Source of the DNA: Flavonifractor sp. AGMB03687
Lineage (GTDB): Bacteria > Bacillota > Clostridia > Oscillospirales > Oscillospiraceae
DNA: 64,000 nucleotides
Assembly (NCBI RefSeq): GCF_017811815.1
Contig: NZ_JADKZI010000004.1
Span: 248,001-312,000 of the forward strand
Reading direction: 5' to 3'
Under the pieces are notes generated by a model, which had not been told where the DNA came from, did no database searches, and saw only the letters and a program-made list of their open reading frames with translations. Of the stretch, positions 42,094 to 50,943 are shown in pieces. The position numbers and the translations under genes were made by a program. Position 1 is the stretch's first letter, and every line of letters begins with the position of its first letter.

Positions 42094-42771
42094 ATGCGGT
42101 ATGAAGTAAAAGGCGGCTCGTTCCCGGTTGTTGTGTGCCAACTGAACAGCGGCGAACAGATGATCACGGAAAAGGGCTCTATGGTCTGGATGAGTCCCAA
42201 CATGAAAATGGACACGCGGGGCGGCGGCCTGGGCAAGATGTTTTCCAAGGCTTTCTCCGGAGAGAGCATGTTCCAGAATATTTACACCGCCCAGGGCGAT
42301 GGTATGATCACCTTTGGCTCCAGCTTCCCCGGGCAAATCAAGGCACTCACCATCGGGCCCGGGCAGGAAATGATCGTACAGAAGAGCGCTTTCCTGGCGG
42401 CGGAAGCCGGCGTGGAGCTCTCCATTCACTTCAGCAAAAAGCTAGGGTCTGGCTTCTTCGGCGGCGAGGGCTTCATTATGCAGCGGCTGTCCGGCCGCGG
42501 AATTGCCTTCGTGGAGATCGATGGCGAACTGGTGGAGTACGAATTGGCCGCCGGTCAGCGGCTCGTTGTGGATACCGGAAATGTGGCTGGCTTTGAGCCG
42601 GGCGTCCAGATGGATATCCAGCAGGTACCCGGCCTGAAGAACAAGCTGCTGGGCGGTGAGGGCCTGTTCAACACCGTTCTGACCGGACCAGGCCGCGTTT
42701 GGCTCCAGACCATGCCCATCTGCAATGTGGCGGCCTCCATCCGTCCCTTTATGTCCACCGGAAACGGTTGA
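42094..42771 (+). CDS. AIM24/TIGR00266 family protein
   Basis: The 225 residues match TIGR00266: EVKGGSFPVVVCQLNSGE, IYTAQGDGMITFGSSFPG, SGFFGGEGFIMQRLSGRG, AAGQRLVVDTGNVAGF and the closing GEGLFNTVLTGPGRVWLQTMP. The fold is a beta-helix-like trimer; function is unknown. GGAGGG precedes the ATG at 42094. Confidence 0.9.
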   Translation: MRYEVKGGSFPVVVCQLNSGEQMITEKGSMVWMSPNMKMDTRGGGLGKMFSKAFSGESMFQNIYTAQGDGMITFGSSFPGQIKALTIGPGQEMIVQKSAFLAAEAGVELSIHFSKKLGSGFFGGEGFIMQRLSGRGIAFVEIDGELVEYELAAGQRLVVDTGNVAGFEPGVQMDIQQVPGLKNKLLGGEGLFNTVLTGPGRVWLQTMPICNVAASIRPFMSTGNG

Positions 42772-42776
42772 TTAAG

Positions 42777-42813
42777 AAACAAGCAGGTCCCCTCAGCGGG
42801 GACCTGCTTGTTT
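42777..42813. terminator. Bidirectional terminator overlapping the ATPase stop
   Basis: AAACAAGCAGGTCCCC (42777-42792) pairs with 42798-42813. The TGA of the minus-strand gene lies in the loop. Confidence 0.85.
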
Positions 42814-44635
42814 CTTTGCCTGCTCTACGACCTTTTGATACGGCCCGATGATGTACTGGTTCATCTGCCCCTTCATCTTCTTCTGGATGGACGGAACGGC
42901 CAGCATGGCGCCCACCAGCTTCATCTGCAAAATACGCTTCTTCTGCTTCTGTGGGAAATCGTAGATGCCGTGGGCCTTATAGAACTTATGGTCGGCCTTC
43001 ATCATGCCCTGCATCACATAGATGAGGTCACGGAAGATCTTCATATGGAGCTTTTGGATGGCCCCAGCGGCGCTCTCTTTGGGCGCGTCAAAAAAGGCCA
43101 GGTAGCCCAGCAGGATGAAATCATGCTCATCTTCCGGCGACAACGTCGCCTGATTCAGGGGCTTGTAGGCCACCGCCAGCACTTTCATCCCGTCTTCCAG
43201 CATCTCGTCCACAATGGCGCGGACACTTTCCATTCCGTCGCCGGAGATGGCCTGGCGCTGTCCCTTGTATTCCACACTGCCGCACCGGCCGCACACTTCG
43301 TCAATGCTGCCCTTGATGATGAGCAGGTTTTCTTCCTCCTTCTCCACCAGAACGCTGGCAAATCTGCGCTCATAGTCAAAGGGCAGCTCGTCCAGCTTGG
43401 GATGTTGAGCGGCCAATTCCAGAAAGTAGCCCTGACGGCCCGGCATCTCCCGGCACTGCAGAAGGGCATCGTCCAGGTGATTTTTCACCCCGGTGTGATA
43501 GAGGCTGTTCAAGTAGGCGAGATCCAGAACCTTTTGGCTCTCATTGCCCAGGATATCCATGTAATATTCCAGCGTGATCTGATCTCCGGTCAGGGTGCCG
43601 GTCTTGTCCACGCACAGGATGTCCATGCTGCCAAAGCCCTGCATGGCGTTGATGTTTTTCACCACTGTCTGCTTCTTCCCCATGGCCGCGCTGCCCTTGG
43701 CCAGACAGGCGTTGATGACCATTGGGAGCATTTCAGGGGTCAGGCCCACGGCAACCGACAACGCGAACAGGAATGCGGAAACCCAATCGCCCTTGGTCAG
43801 GCCGCAGGCGATCAAAACCACCGGCACCAGAACCGCCATAAAGCGAATAAGCACCCACGCAATGGAATTGGCGCCCTGGTCAAAGCCATTTTTCCGGGAG
43901 GATTCCGCCGCCGTAAAGCCGCCGTAAACGGTGTCCTCACCCACCGCCAGCACCACCCCTTCCCCGCTGCCGCCGGTGAGGGCGGAGCCCATAAACACAA
44001 GGTTGCGGTACTCGGCGTAGGATCGGGCCTGTCCCCGGGAAAGCGTGCCGGCGTTTTTCTCCAAAATTTCGCTCTCACCGGTGATGACCGATTGGGAAAC
44101 GAACAGATCCTTGGCCACAGTCAGTCGAATATCCGCTGGGACGCGGTCCCCCGCGGACAGACGCACCAGATCACCCACCACTAGCTCGGTGGAGGCCACC
44201 CTGACCCACGCTCCCCCCCCTGCGCACCAGCACGGTGGATGCGATCATCCCCGTCAGACGGTCTGCCACACGCTTTGCCCGCAGCTCCTGGGTGAAGCGT
44301 ACCGCGCCGCTGATCAGCAGCATCCCTAAAATGATAACGACTGTGGTGATGTTGCGGCTGAAATTGGAGGCCAACACTACATCGGTTAAGAAGGAAATGC
44401 AAGCCAACACGAATAAAATGATGGTGAAGGGGTTGAGAAAAGCCCGTCTCAGGCGATAAAACACCGTATCGGAAGCCCGGCCGGACAGGCTGTTTTTTCC
44501 GTACCGGGTACGGCTTTCCTCCACCTGTTCCTGGCTGTAGCCTTGGCCGGAAATATGAAAATCCCGGAACAGCGTGTCAATGTCCACGTATGCGTAATCC
44601 AGGACACGCCGATGGGCGATGGGATTTGCTTTCAT
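42793..44635 (-). pseudogene. Decayed P-type (MgtA-like) cation ATPase: frameshift plus 3' deletion/fusion
   Basis: The N-terminal 150 residues (ATG 44635, GGAGGTGAGG upstream) and a second frame from about 44210 down match a type III P-type ATPase such as MgtA: VITGESEILEKN, VGLTPEMLPMVINACLAKG and the phosphorylation loop CVDKTGTLTGD. The two frames are split at an eight-G run on the minus strand (44213-44220); seven Gs would restore the frame. After LLGYLAFFDAPKESAAGAI the P-domain hinge and the last six membrane segments are absent, replaced by about 83 unrelated basic residues. Both lesions make a working pump unlikely. Confidence 0.85.
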
Positions 44636-44782
44636 TGCCTCACCTCCGCAGGGTTTTTCTATCATACCATAGAATCGCCCTGCTGCGGGGAATGAAATCC
44701 TTGCTTTTTTCTTGCTTCCCGCAGATCTTTTTCAAGAAACCATTGTCACACTTTTTACTTCCCGTGATACGATTAAAAAGAC

Positions 44783-44834
44783 AAGCCTCCCATGCTGTGT
44801 TGTTTTCTTGAAAACAACACAGCATGGGAGGCTT
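44783..44834. terminator. Long perfect inverted repeat, terminator
   Basis: Two 24-base arms (44783-44806 and 44811-44834) around CTTG. It lies past the TetR gene on the minus strand and upstream of the ATPase remnant. Confidence 0.8.
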
Positions 44835-44839
44835 TATGT

Positions 44840-45445
44840 TTATTTGCCGCACGGCCTTCTTCCGTCTCCGTACCCCACGCAGGACTCAATGATATCGGCA
44901 ATCATCTCCACCTCATCCGTACAATCCTGCCGCAGCCACTCCTTCACAATCGCGATGATCCCCTCCACATAGTAGGCCATGTAATAGGGATGGTGGGCAG
45001 CAGGAATCTCAAACCGCTCCAGAATGGGGCCAAGAATACGCTGCTTCAGTTCCCCATATCGCGTATGGGCCTGCATGCTGCCTGGGTTCCGAAATGCCGC
45101 CCGATAGACCTTTTTGTTATCCCGGATGAAGCGGAGATAGGGCAGCAGGTATTCCCGGGTGACCAGCACCAATTCTTCCCGCTCCCGGCTGCTCATGTTC
45201 GCCAGGACTACTTCCTCCTGCTGGGGAAAATAAGAGAGAAAACGCTGGTTGACCATCTCCAAAGTCTCGTTTACCAGATCGGCAATGGTCTCATAGTGCA
45301 GGTAGAAGGTGGATCGGTTCACACCTGCCTGGTGACAGATCTCTTTCACCGTGATATAGTCCAGATCTTTCTCTTCCAGCAGAGCCAGGAGCGCCTCGTC
45401 CATCCGCAGGGCGGTATTGAAGTATTTGCTTTCGGACTTGTTCAT
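44840..45445 (-). CDS. TetR-family regulator
   Basis: The 201 residues begin MNKSESKYFNTALRMDEAL; the HTH is ITVKEICHQAGVNRSTFYLHYE. The C-terminal ligand domain resembles the TetR_C group common in Firmicutes. ATG at 45445 with AGGAGGGC upstream. It is co-transcribed with the small membrane gene 19 bp upstream. Confidence 0.88.
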   Translation of the reverse strand: MNKSESKYFNTALRMDEALLALLEEKDLDYITVKEICHQAGVNRSTFYLHYETIADLVNETLEMVNQRFLSYFPQQEEVVLANMSSREREELVLVTREYLLPYLRFIRDNKKVYRAAFRNPGSMQAHTRYGELKQRILGPILERFEIPAAHHPYYMAYYVEGIIAIVKEWLRQDCTDEVEMIADIIESCVGYGDGRRPCGK

Positions 45446-45464
45446 CTGCCGCCCTCCTCTCCGT

Positions 45465-45824
45465 TTATTCTGCCGACTCGCTGATCTCCCGGGCCAGCTG
45501 CATGATCTCAAAGGCATACTTTTCCTTGCCGGACCGCAGGAGCTTTCTGTAGATGGGATAGTTCAAGCCAACGCCGACGATGCCCAGAATGCCCAGGAGA
45601 ATCCCGCCGCCTATCAGCAGGATGCCGCCCCCTCCGATCACCTGCATGGAAAGGCACATCCCCAAACCGAGGACCAGAGCCATTCCAATACCGAAACCAT
45701 AGGCAAAGATGGTTGCCGAGCGCTTTGCTTTCCAATCCAGCTTTCTCAGAGCAACAACCTTGGAGGTATCCTTGGGCGCGTACTCATTGGCGATGGCTTC
45801 CGCAAAAATTTTATCCGTATTCAT
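45465..45824 (-). CDS. Small membrane protein with two hydrophobic segments
   Basis: The 119 residues are a basic first third (SKVVALRKLDWKAKRS), two Gly-rich membrane segments (about 38-92) and a charged tail. Family not recognised. It leads the operon with the TetR gene; GAGGAG precedes the ATG. Confidence 0.7.
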   Translation of the reverse strand: MNTDKIFAEAIANEYAPKDTSKVVALRKLDWKAKRSATIFAYGFGIGMALVLGLGMCLSMQVIGGGGILLIGGGILLGILGIVGVGLNYPIYRKLLRSGKEKYAFEIMQLAREISESAE

Positions 45825-45896
45825 GGTGATATTCTCCTCTTATGATCGAGTTTTTGCAGCTGCTGATATGATCATAGAGGATGCCGGCCCAAAAGA

Positions 45897-45910
45897 GAAC
45901 GACACCGTTC
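45897..45910. promoter_or_regulatory. Possible TetR operator
   Basis: GAACG-ACAC-CGTTC upstream of the membrane-protein/TetR operon, next to a TATGATCATA sequence. Weak evidence. Confidence 0.35.
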
Positions 45911-45926
45911 GCCTTTTGTGCTGATT

Positions 45927-46628
45927 TCAAACTTTTATACCCTCTTCTTCGTCAAACAGACGCCAACGATTGCCGCAAGCAACGCAGATTAGTACCCTCC
46001 TGATTGGGTGCCGGATGACAGTTTTCAGCCGCTCCGGTTTGCACCGCCGCACATCACTCAAATAGATCTCATGGTGGAATCGGTCTTCCCCAAAGTTCTC
46101 CTTATAGCCCTGGGCCTCAGCATAACCCTCCATGGCTGCCACGGTGGCGGGCTCGTCGTCATAGGGGCCGATGTGCATACACTGGACGCACAGTCCCTCC
46201 TCCCAGTGGAAGAACTCCACTGCAGAGAAGTCTTTCTGTTTCTTTTCCGTGGCCTCCCGGATGGCCCAGTCGAAGGCTTCCCTTGTCACAAACTCCGGCA
46301 GACGGATAAGGGAGATCCACTGAAAATCTTTCTTATGGGCGTAGTCCACCCCGTGGACACCCTCCTGCCACCACAGGCCCTCCAGAGGCGGCACCACATA
46401 GTCAAAGTAGCCCTCCAGCTGGCGCTTACCCAGTTTGCTCATTTTAATGGTATATGCTACAGCATAGAGCAGTTCCAGAGCCTGCTTATAGGCACCATTC
46501 TCCTCATTGGGATCGCCATACCCCCGCACGGCCAGGAAATTCATGGCGGGCACAGTGACGATACCCGGGGTCCTGGGCGGCAGATAGAATTCCTTGTACT
46601 CTTTTTTGTAGTCAAAGTCCATCGTCAT
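45927..46628 (-). CDS. GyrI-like domain protein
   Basis: The 233 residues match GyrI-like small-molecule-binding proteins (DUF of the SHV-type duplicated fold): PAMNFLAVRGYGDPNEENGAY, the WWQEGVHGVDYAHKKDFQW segment, and MHIGPYDDEPATVAAM. The C-terminal end after KTVIRHPIR carries an extra Cys-containing tail. Start 46628 overlaps the TfoX stop (ATGA); ATG 46622 is better spaced from GGAGG. Confidence 0.85.
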   Translation of the reverse strand: MTMDFDYKKEYKEFYLPPRTPGIVTVPAMNFLAVRGYGDPNEENGAYKQALELLYAVAYTIKMSKLGKRQLEGYFDYVVPPLEGLWWQEGVHGVDYAHKKDFQWISLIRLPEFVTREAFDWAIREATEKKQKDFSAVEFFHWEEGLCVQCMHIGPYDDEPATVAAMEGYAEAQGYKENFGEDRFHHEIYLSDVRRCKPERLKTVIRHPIRRVLICVACGNRWRLFDEEEGIKV

Positions 46629-46945
46629 TTCCTCCGTTTTTGGGGCTGCTCCTGAAGGGCCAGACAGGTGAGGCGGGTGAGGGCGGTCATGGTGTCCCGG
46701 TCGTCCACATCCTCCACCCAGATATAATCCTTGGCCCCCTCATAGGGCGGGGCCTTGGGCAGGCCGGGAAACGCCGCTTCGCCCTGCGGGGTGACCTTCA
46801 CAAAAAACTGGTCGTCGCAGATGACGGCGAAGAACACATCGTCGCAGTAGAGGCCGTATTCGCCGAACATCTTCCGGCTGCGGATGGCTCCGGCCTCCCG
46901 CAGCTGCTCAACCACATAGTCCACAAAGTCCTTATGAGATGCCAT
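46625..46945 (-). CDS. TfoX/Sxy N-terminal domain protein
   Basis: The 106 residues have the TfoX_N fold with RSRKMFGEYGLYCDDVFFAVI and the basic tail. In this short, stand-alone form no competence role is implied. It sits between the WYL regulator and the GyrI-like gene in one operon. Confidence 0.88.
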   Translation of the reverse strand: MASHKDFVDYVVEQLREAGAIRSRKMFGEYGLYCDDVFFAVICDDQFFVKVTPQGEAAFPGLPKAPPYEGAKDYIWVEDVDDRDTMTALTRLTCLALQEQPQKRRK

Positions 46946-46946
46946 A

Positions 46947-47855
46947 TCACTTCCTCCTGTAACGGTTGGCCAATGTTTCGGTCAACGCTCCAAGCTGCTC
47001 CCGCAATTCTTGTGGTTCCAGCAGCTCCGCCTTGTCTCCAAAGGCCAGAACCCAGCTGAGCGCGCTGTACGCGTCTGGAAAGCCACCGGTAAAGCGAAGC
47101 TTGCCGTCTGACTGCACGGTGAAACGGTCCGCGCCGTACTCCTCTACCAGCCGCCAGCGGCAGGTGGGATCAAAGAGAACCGTGACCTGATATTTTACGG
47201 GAAAGACCAGCTCAGGCTCCAGGTTGGGCAGAGGTGCGCGGCGAGGGGCAAAGGGCTCGCCGGTGGTGAGCGCAGTCATGCGGTTGAGCTTAAAGAGCCG
47301 GAAATCTTTCCGCATCCGGCACCAGCCCCACACATACCAGGTGGACCAGTGGAACACCAGATAACAGGGCTCCACGGTGCGCACCGTTTCCTCTTTGGGA
47401 GAGAAATAGGTGAAACAGATGGTATGGTGTTGCTCGATGGCCCCTTGGATGAGTTCGATCTTCGGCGGCAGGCTGGTCTTGTACCAGGAGGAGAGGTCAA
47501 TGAGCATGTGGGCGCCGCCGGGCACTAGTTCACTCGTCCCGGCAGACAGCTTCTCCATCAGCTGCACATAGCGCCGGGTACCGCTGACGCTGTCCAGGCT
47601 GCGCAGCCCCGCTAGGATGGCCTGCATCTCCGGAGCAGTGAGCACCGTCCGGTCCACCCGGTAGCCCTCCATGATGGAGATGCCGCCCCCCGCACCCTGG
47701 GCAGTGGAGATGGGAACACCCGCTCGGCACAGGGACTCAATGTCCCGCTGGATAGTACGGCGGGACACTTCGAACTGCTCTGCCAGCTCCGGGGCGGTGA
47801 CCTTCTCCCGCTGGAGCAGGATGGACAGAATGCCGATGAGCCGCTCCATCTTCAT
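46947..47855 (-). CDS. WYL-domain transcription regulator
   Basis: The 302 residues comprise an HTH_11 winged helix (TAPELAEQFEVSRRTIQRDIESL) and a WYL domain with YLVFHWSTWYVWGWCRMRKDFRLFKLNRM. The WYL fold may sense a small molecule or nucleic acid. It heads the WYL-TfoX-GyrI operon. A TGC-extended -10 TATAAT lies about 30 bp upstream. Confidence 0.9.
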   Translation of the reverse strand: MKMERLIGILSILLQREKVTAPELAEQFEVSRRTIQRDIESLCRAGVPISTAQGAGGGISIMEGYRVDRTVLTAPEMQAILAGLRSLDSVSGTRRYVQLMEKLSAGTSELVPGGAHMLIDLSSWYKTSLPPKIELIQGAIEQHHTICFTYFSPKEETVRTVEPCYLVFHWSTWYVWGWCRMRKDFRLFKLNRMTALTTGEPFAPRRAPLPNLEPELVFPVKYQVTVLFDPTCRWRLVEEYGADRFTVQSDGKLRFTGGFPDAYSALSWVLAFGDKAELLEPQELREQLGALTETLANRYRRK

Positions 47856-47994
47856 ACAGGACTCCCCTTCCCTCTTTTCTCTGTATTATAGCACGGGAAC
47901 CGGACAACTGTCTGTCCTGTTTCTTTTTGCCTTGCTCTTTTTCCGACGCTTAAGTACAATAGGGGCGGCGGAGATTGAAACCTGGAAAACGATC

Positions 47995-48030
47995 AAAAAG
48001 TGGAGTGTCCGTTGGGACACTCCACTTTTT
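47995..48030. terminator. Terminator of the flavodoxin gene
   Basis: AAAAAGTGGAGTGTCC-GTTG-GGACACTCCACTTTTT, perfect. Runs of T lie on both strands. Confidence 0.85.
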
Positions 48031-48045
48031 TAAATTCGGGATGTA

Positions 48046-48522
48046 TTACAGTTTGAGTCCTTCTGCCCAGGCCTTCAGCTCCGCTTCGTTCAGGCGGCCA
48101 TTGAGCATCCGGCCATCCACGATCTTGGCACCAGGGGCGCTGGCCTGAAGCCCGGCCGCCGACTTGCCCAGGCCGCTGCCGCCGGAGGTGGCAAAGAGGA
48201 CAATGGTCTTTCCGGTGAAGTCATAGGCCTCCAGGAAGGTGTTGAGGATGGTGGGGGCCACATACCACCACACGGGGAAGCCCAGCAAGATCACATCGTG
48301 TCCCGCCACTGGGGCGTCGGTGTCAGCCAGAGCAGGTCGGGAGTGGGGATCCTTCATCTCCACACTGGAGCGGGAGCCCTTGTCCATCCAGTTCAGGTCG
48401 GCGCTGGTGTAGGGCACCGCGGGTTTGATCTCATAAAGCTCCCCGCCCACGGCGTTTGCCAGAGCCTTTGCCGCCTTGGCAGTAGTACCGGTAGCAGAAA
48501 AATAAGCAACCAATGCGTTCAT
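48046..48522 (-). CDS. Flavodoxin
   Basis: The 158 residues have the FMN phosphate loop AYFSATGTTAKAA, the WWYVAP loop and FATSGGSGLGKS. ATG at 48522 with AAGGAGG. Divergent from the LysR gene, which likely controls it. Confidence 0.9.
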   Translation of the reverse strand: MNALVAYFSATGTTAKAAKALANAVGGELYEIKPAVPYTSADLNWMDKGSRSSVEMKDPHSRPALADTDAPVAGHDVILLGFPVWWYVAPTILNTFLEAYDFTGKTIVLFATSGGSGLGKSAAGLQASAPGAKIVDGRMLNGRLNEAELKAWAEGLKL

Positions 48523-48554
48523 GTGAATAACCTCCTTACGCACTTCTTTCTTCT

Positions 48555-48657
48555 ATTGTAGACCTGATATTTAAAAATGTAAAATACTCATTTCCTATTT
48601 ACAGTTATTCCAAGAAAGCATATTTATCTTGCAGGCATGGGACAGCCATGATAGGAT
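48555..48657. promoter_or_regulatory. Divergent promoters of flavodoxin and LysR
   Basis: Minus strand: TTTACA (48578-48583) and TACAAT (48555-48560), 17-bp spacer, for the flavodoxin. Plus strand: TTGCAG (48629-48634) and TAGGAT (48652-48657), 17-bp spacer, for LysR. The AT-rich middle is a natural LysR site. Confidence 0.65.
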
Positions 48658-48676
48658 GAAAGAAGGAGGGATTCCT

Positions 48677-49543
48677 ATGGAACTTCGTGTTTTGCGCTAT
48701 TTTCTGGCGGTAGCCCGGGAGGAGAATATCACCAAGGCTGCTGCCCTGCTCCATCTGACCCAGCCCACCCTGTCCCGGCAGCTGATGCAGCTTGAGGAGG
48801 AGTTGGGGGTTCAGCTCTTTCACCGCAGCCGCTACCATATTGTCCTGACCGACAAAGGGATGCTGCTGCGCCGCCGGGCTCAGGAGCTGGTGGACCTGGC
48901 GGATAAAACCGCCCGGGAATTCGCCGCCCGGGATACGGAATTGATGGGCGAGATCGCCATCGGCGCGGGCGAAACCCGGAGCATGACCTCCCTATCCCAG
49001 GCCATCCGCACCTTCCGGGAGCGCTACCCCAAGGTCGTCTTCCGAATCTTCAGCGCCAACGCCGATGATGTAAAGGAGCGGCTGGATACGGGGCTTCTGG
49101 ACATGGGGCTGCTGACAGAGCCGGTGGATGTGGGCAAATACGCCTTCTGCCGGATGCAGGAGAAGGACCGCTGGGGCGTGCTGGTGCGGACAGATTCACC
49201 CCTGGCAGAACTGGATGCGGTCACGCCCCAGGATTTAGAATCGATCCCGCTGCTGGTCAGCGGTCGAGAGCGCGTACAGCAGGAGCTGGCCAGTTGGTTT
49301 GGGGACAGCTGGGATCGTCTGCAGATCGCCGCCACCTTCAATTTGATCCTCAACGCCGCCAATATGGTGCGCTGCGGCGTGGGCGCGGCGCTGGGCTTTG
49401 ACTTGAACCTGGCCTTTGATGATCTCCGGTTTCTCCCCCTTTCTCCGGCTATGGAGACGGGGACGGTACTGGTCTGGAAAAAGGATCAGGCACTGACCCC
49501 GGTGGTTGAGGCCTTTCACCGGCACATCAGCCAGGTCGTGTAA
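48677..49543 (+). CDS. LysR-family regulator
   Basis: The 288 residues have an N-terminal HTH (NITKAAALLHLTQPTLSRQLMQLEEELGVQLF) and a periplasmic-binding-like effector domain. AAGGAGGG precedes the ATG at 48677. The divergent flavodoxin gene is the likely target. Confidence 0.92.
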   Translation: MELRVLRYFLAVAREENITKAAALLHLTQPTLSRQLMQLEEELGVQLFHRSRYHIVLTDKGMLLRRRAQELVDLADKTAREFAARDTELMGEIAIGAGETRSMTSLSQAIRTFRERYPKVVFRIFSANADDVKERLDTGLLDMGLLTEPVDVGKYAFCRMQEKDRWGVLVRTDSPLAELDAVTPQDLESIPLLVSGRERVQQELASWFGDSWDRLQIAATFNLILNAANMVRCGVGAALGFDLNLAFDDLRFLPLSPAMETGTVLVWKKDQALTPVVEAFHRHISQVV

Positions 49544-49556
49544 ATTCTTTTTGGAT

Positions 49557-50282
49557 TCAGTCTCCTTCTGCCTTTGCTAGGAAGGCTTCAATGGCGTCCA
49601 CCGTCTGTGCCTGCTGCTCCTGGGCCGAGATGGCAGCCGGAAGATCCCCCTTCTGGGGACCATAATTGCCGAACTAGGCGTGGTTGCCCCCTTCGATCTC
49701 CACAATGTTCTCCGTGTAGTCGATGTGGTCCTCCACACTCTGGTTGAGGGAACCGTAGATAGTCAAGGTCTTTTCATCGGGATAATCGCCGTAGATGTAG
49801 GCGCCCATCAAAATGAGTCCATCTACCTGATCCGGATGGTCCGCAGCAAACTTGGACGCCATAGCGCCGCCCATGGAGTGTCCGGCCATATACCAGTGCT
49901 GGAACTCAGGGAACTGGGCGATGACATCTTCCGCCGCATTGGCATCAAATATCGCCATATGGAACGGCATATGTACCAAGATGCAGGTGACGCCGAGTTG
50001 CCGGACCTGATCCAGCAGAGGCAGGTAGGCTTCTGCCTCCACCTTGGCGCCGGGATAGAAAATAATGGCGGTATCGGTGGGATACGTGGGAGATAGGATG
50101 GTCAGATTGTCTTGGACCGTAATGCCGTTGTCTTGGGCCAACACCTCCAGCGCTACATCTTCCGCCCGGTAGTAATCGGACACATACCAGAAAAACGCTC
50201 CGGCCAGAATGACCAGCACCAGAAGAACAACGCCACCAGCGATAAGCCACTTTTTGTGCCGGAACATTTGCTTTGATTTCAT
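49557..50282 (-). pseudogene. Alpha/beta hydrolase truncated by an in-frame TAG
   Basis: The protein has a signal anchor (about 12-35), the nucleophile elbow AGHSMGGAM and the catalytic-His segment IEGGNHA. A TAG follows at 49674-49676. Read through it and the frame continues FGNYGPQKGDLPAAI to a TGA at 49557, as intact relatives do (usually HAQFGNYG). A single CAG to TAG change would explain it. The truncated 202-residue form keeps all catalytic residues, so residual function is possible. Confidence 0.8.
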
Positions 50283-50419
50283 GCTTTGATCACCTCATTG
50301 TTTGCCGCTTGTGTCATGGCTGGCCCTATCATACCGTCAGTGCCCTGGCCTGTCAACGCCGGGACTTGGCAGCAGCTTGGATTCTGCTGCATACAGAATA
50401 CATCGGAGGATAAAAGGAT

Positions 50420-50800
50420 ATGAAGAAAACTCACAAAATTGCGGTTCTTGGATGCATGGCTGCCACAGTTGGCTCTGCCGTCTACCGGTACTGGATGATT
50501 CGGATGCCCCTCAAGGAATTCACCCGCTATGCACTCTATATGGCAGTCATGGATGACGAGATCTGCCGGAATGAGCTGGAAGGCAACCAGATTGGGGATG
50601 AAGTCATTACGTTTCCGCCTAAGGCAGAAACCTTACAATATCGGTACCATCTCTATTTACAGATGAACCAGGCAAAAAGCCGCCGACAGATTCAGAAGGA
50701 TATCCTCACCATGGAGCAGCGCCTTCAGGAGTCCCGTCAGTACATCGGCCAGCCCAAAGTGCAACTGGAATTACAGCTCTGCAAAGAAAGTGATTTGTGA
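50420..50800 (+). CDS. Hypothetical protein with N-terminal membrane segment
   Basis: The 126 residues have one hydrophobic segment near residues 8-25, then a mostly helical, charged domain. GGAGGATAAAAGGAT precedes the ATG. Family not recognised. Confidence 0.6.
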   Translation: MKKTHKIAVLGCMAATVGSAVYRYWMIRMPLKEFTRYALYMAVMDDEICRNELEGNQIGDEVITFPPKAETLQYRYHLYLQMNQAKSRRQIQKDILTMEQRLQESRQYIGQPKVQLELQLCKESDL

Positions 50801-50838
50801 TGGATGCACCTCCGCTGTCTGTGGTCTTACATGTGGTC

Positions 50839-50898
50839 AAAGAGCCCTTCTTGACCAGGCACGGTATCACTGCCGCAGCCTGTTCAGAAGGGCTCTTT
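50839..50898. terminator. Terminator-like inverted repeat with long loop
   Basis: AAGAGCCCTTCT (50839-50851 region) pairs with AGAAGGGCTCTT (50886-50898), with T on both sides. Confidence 0.6.
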
Positions 50899-50943
50899 TC
50901 ATGTTTGGGTTTGGGGTATTGTCCCTCTTTAGGGCTCTGTATT

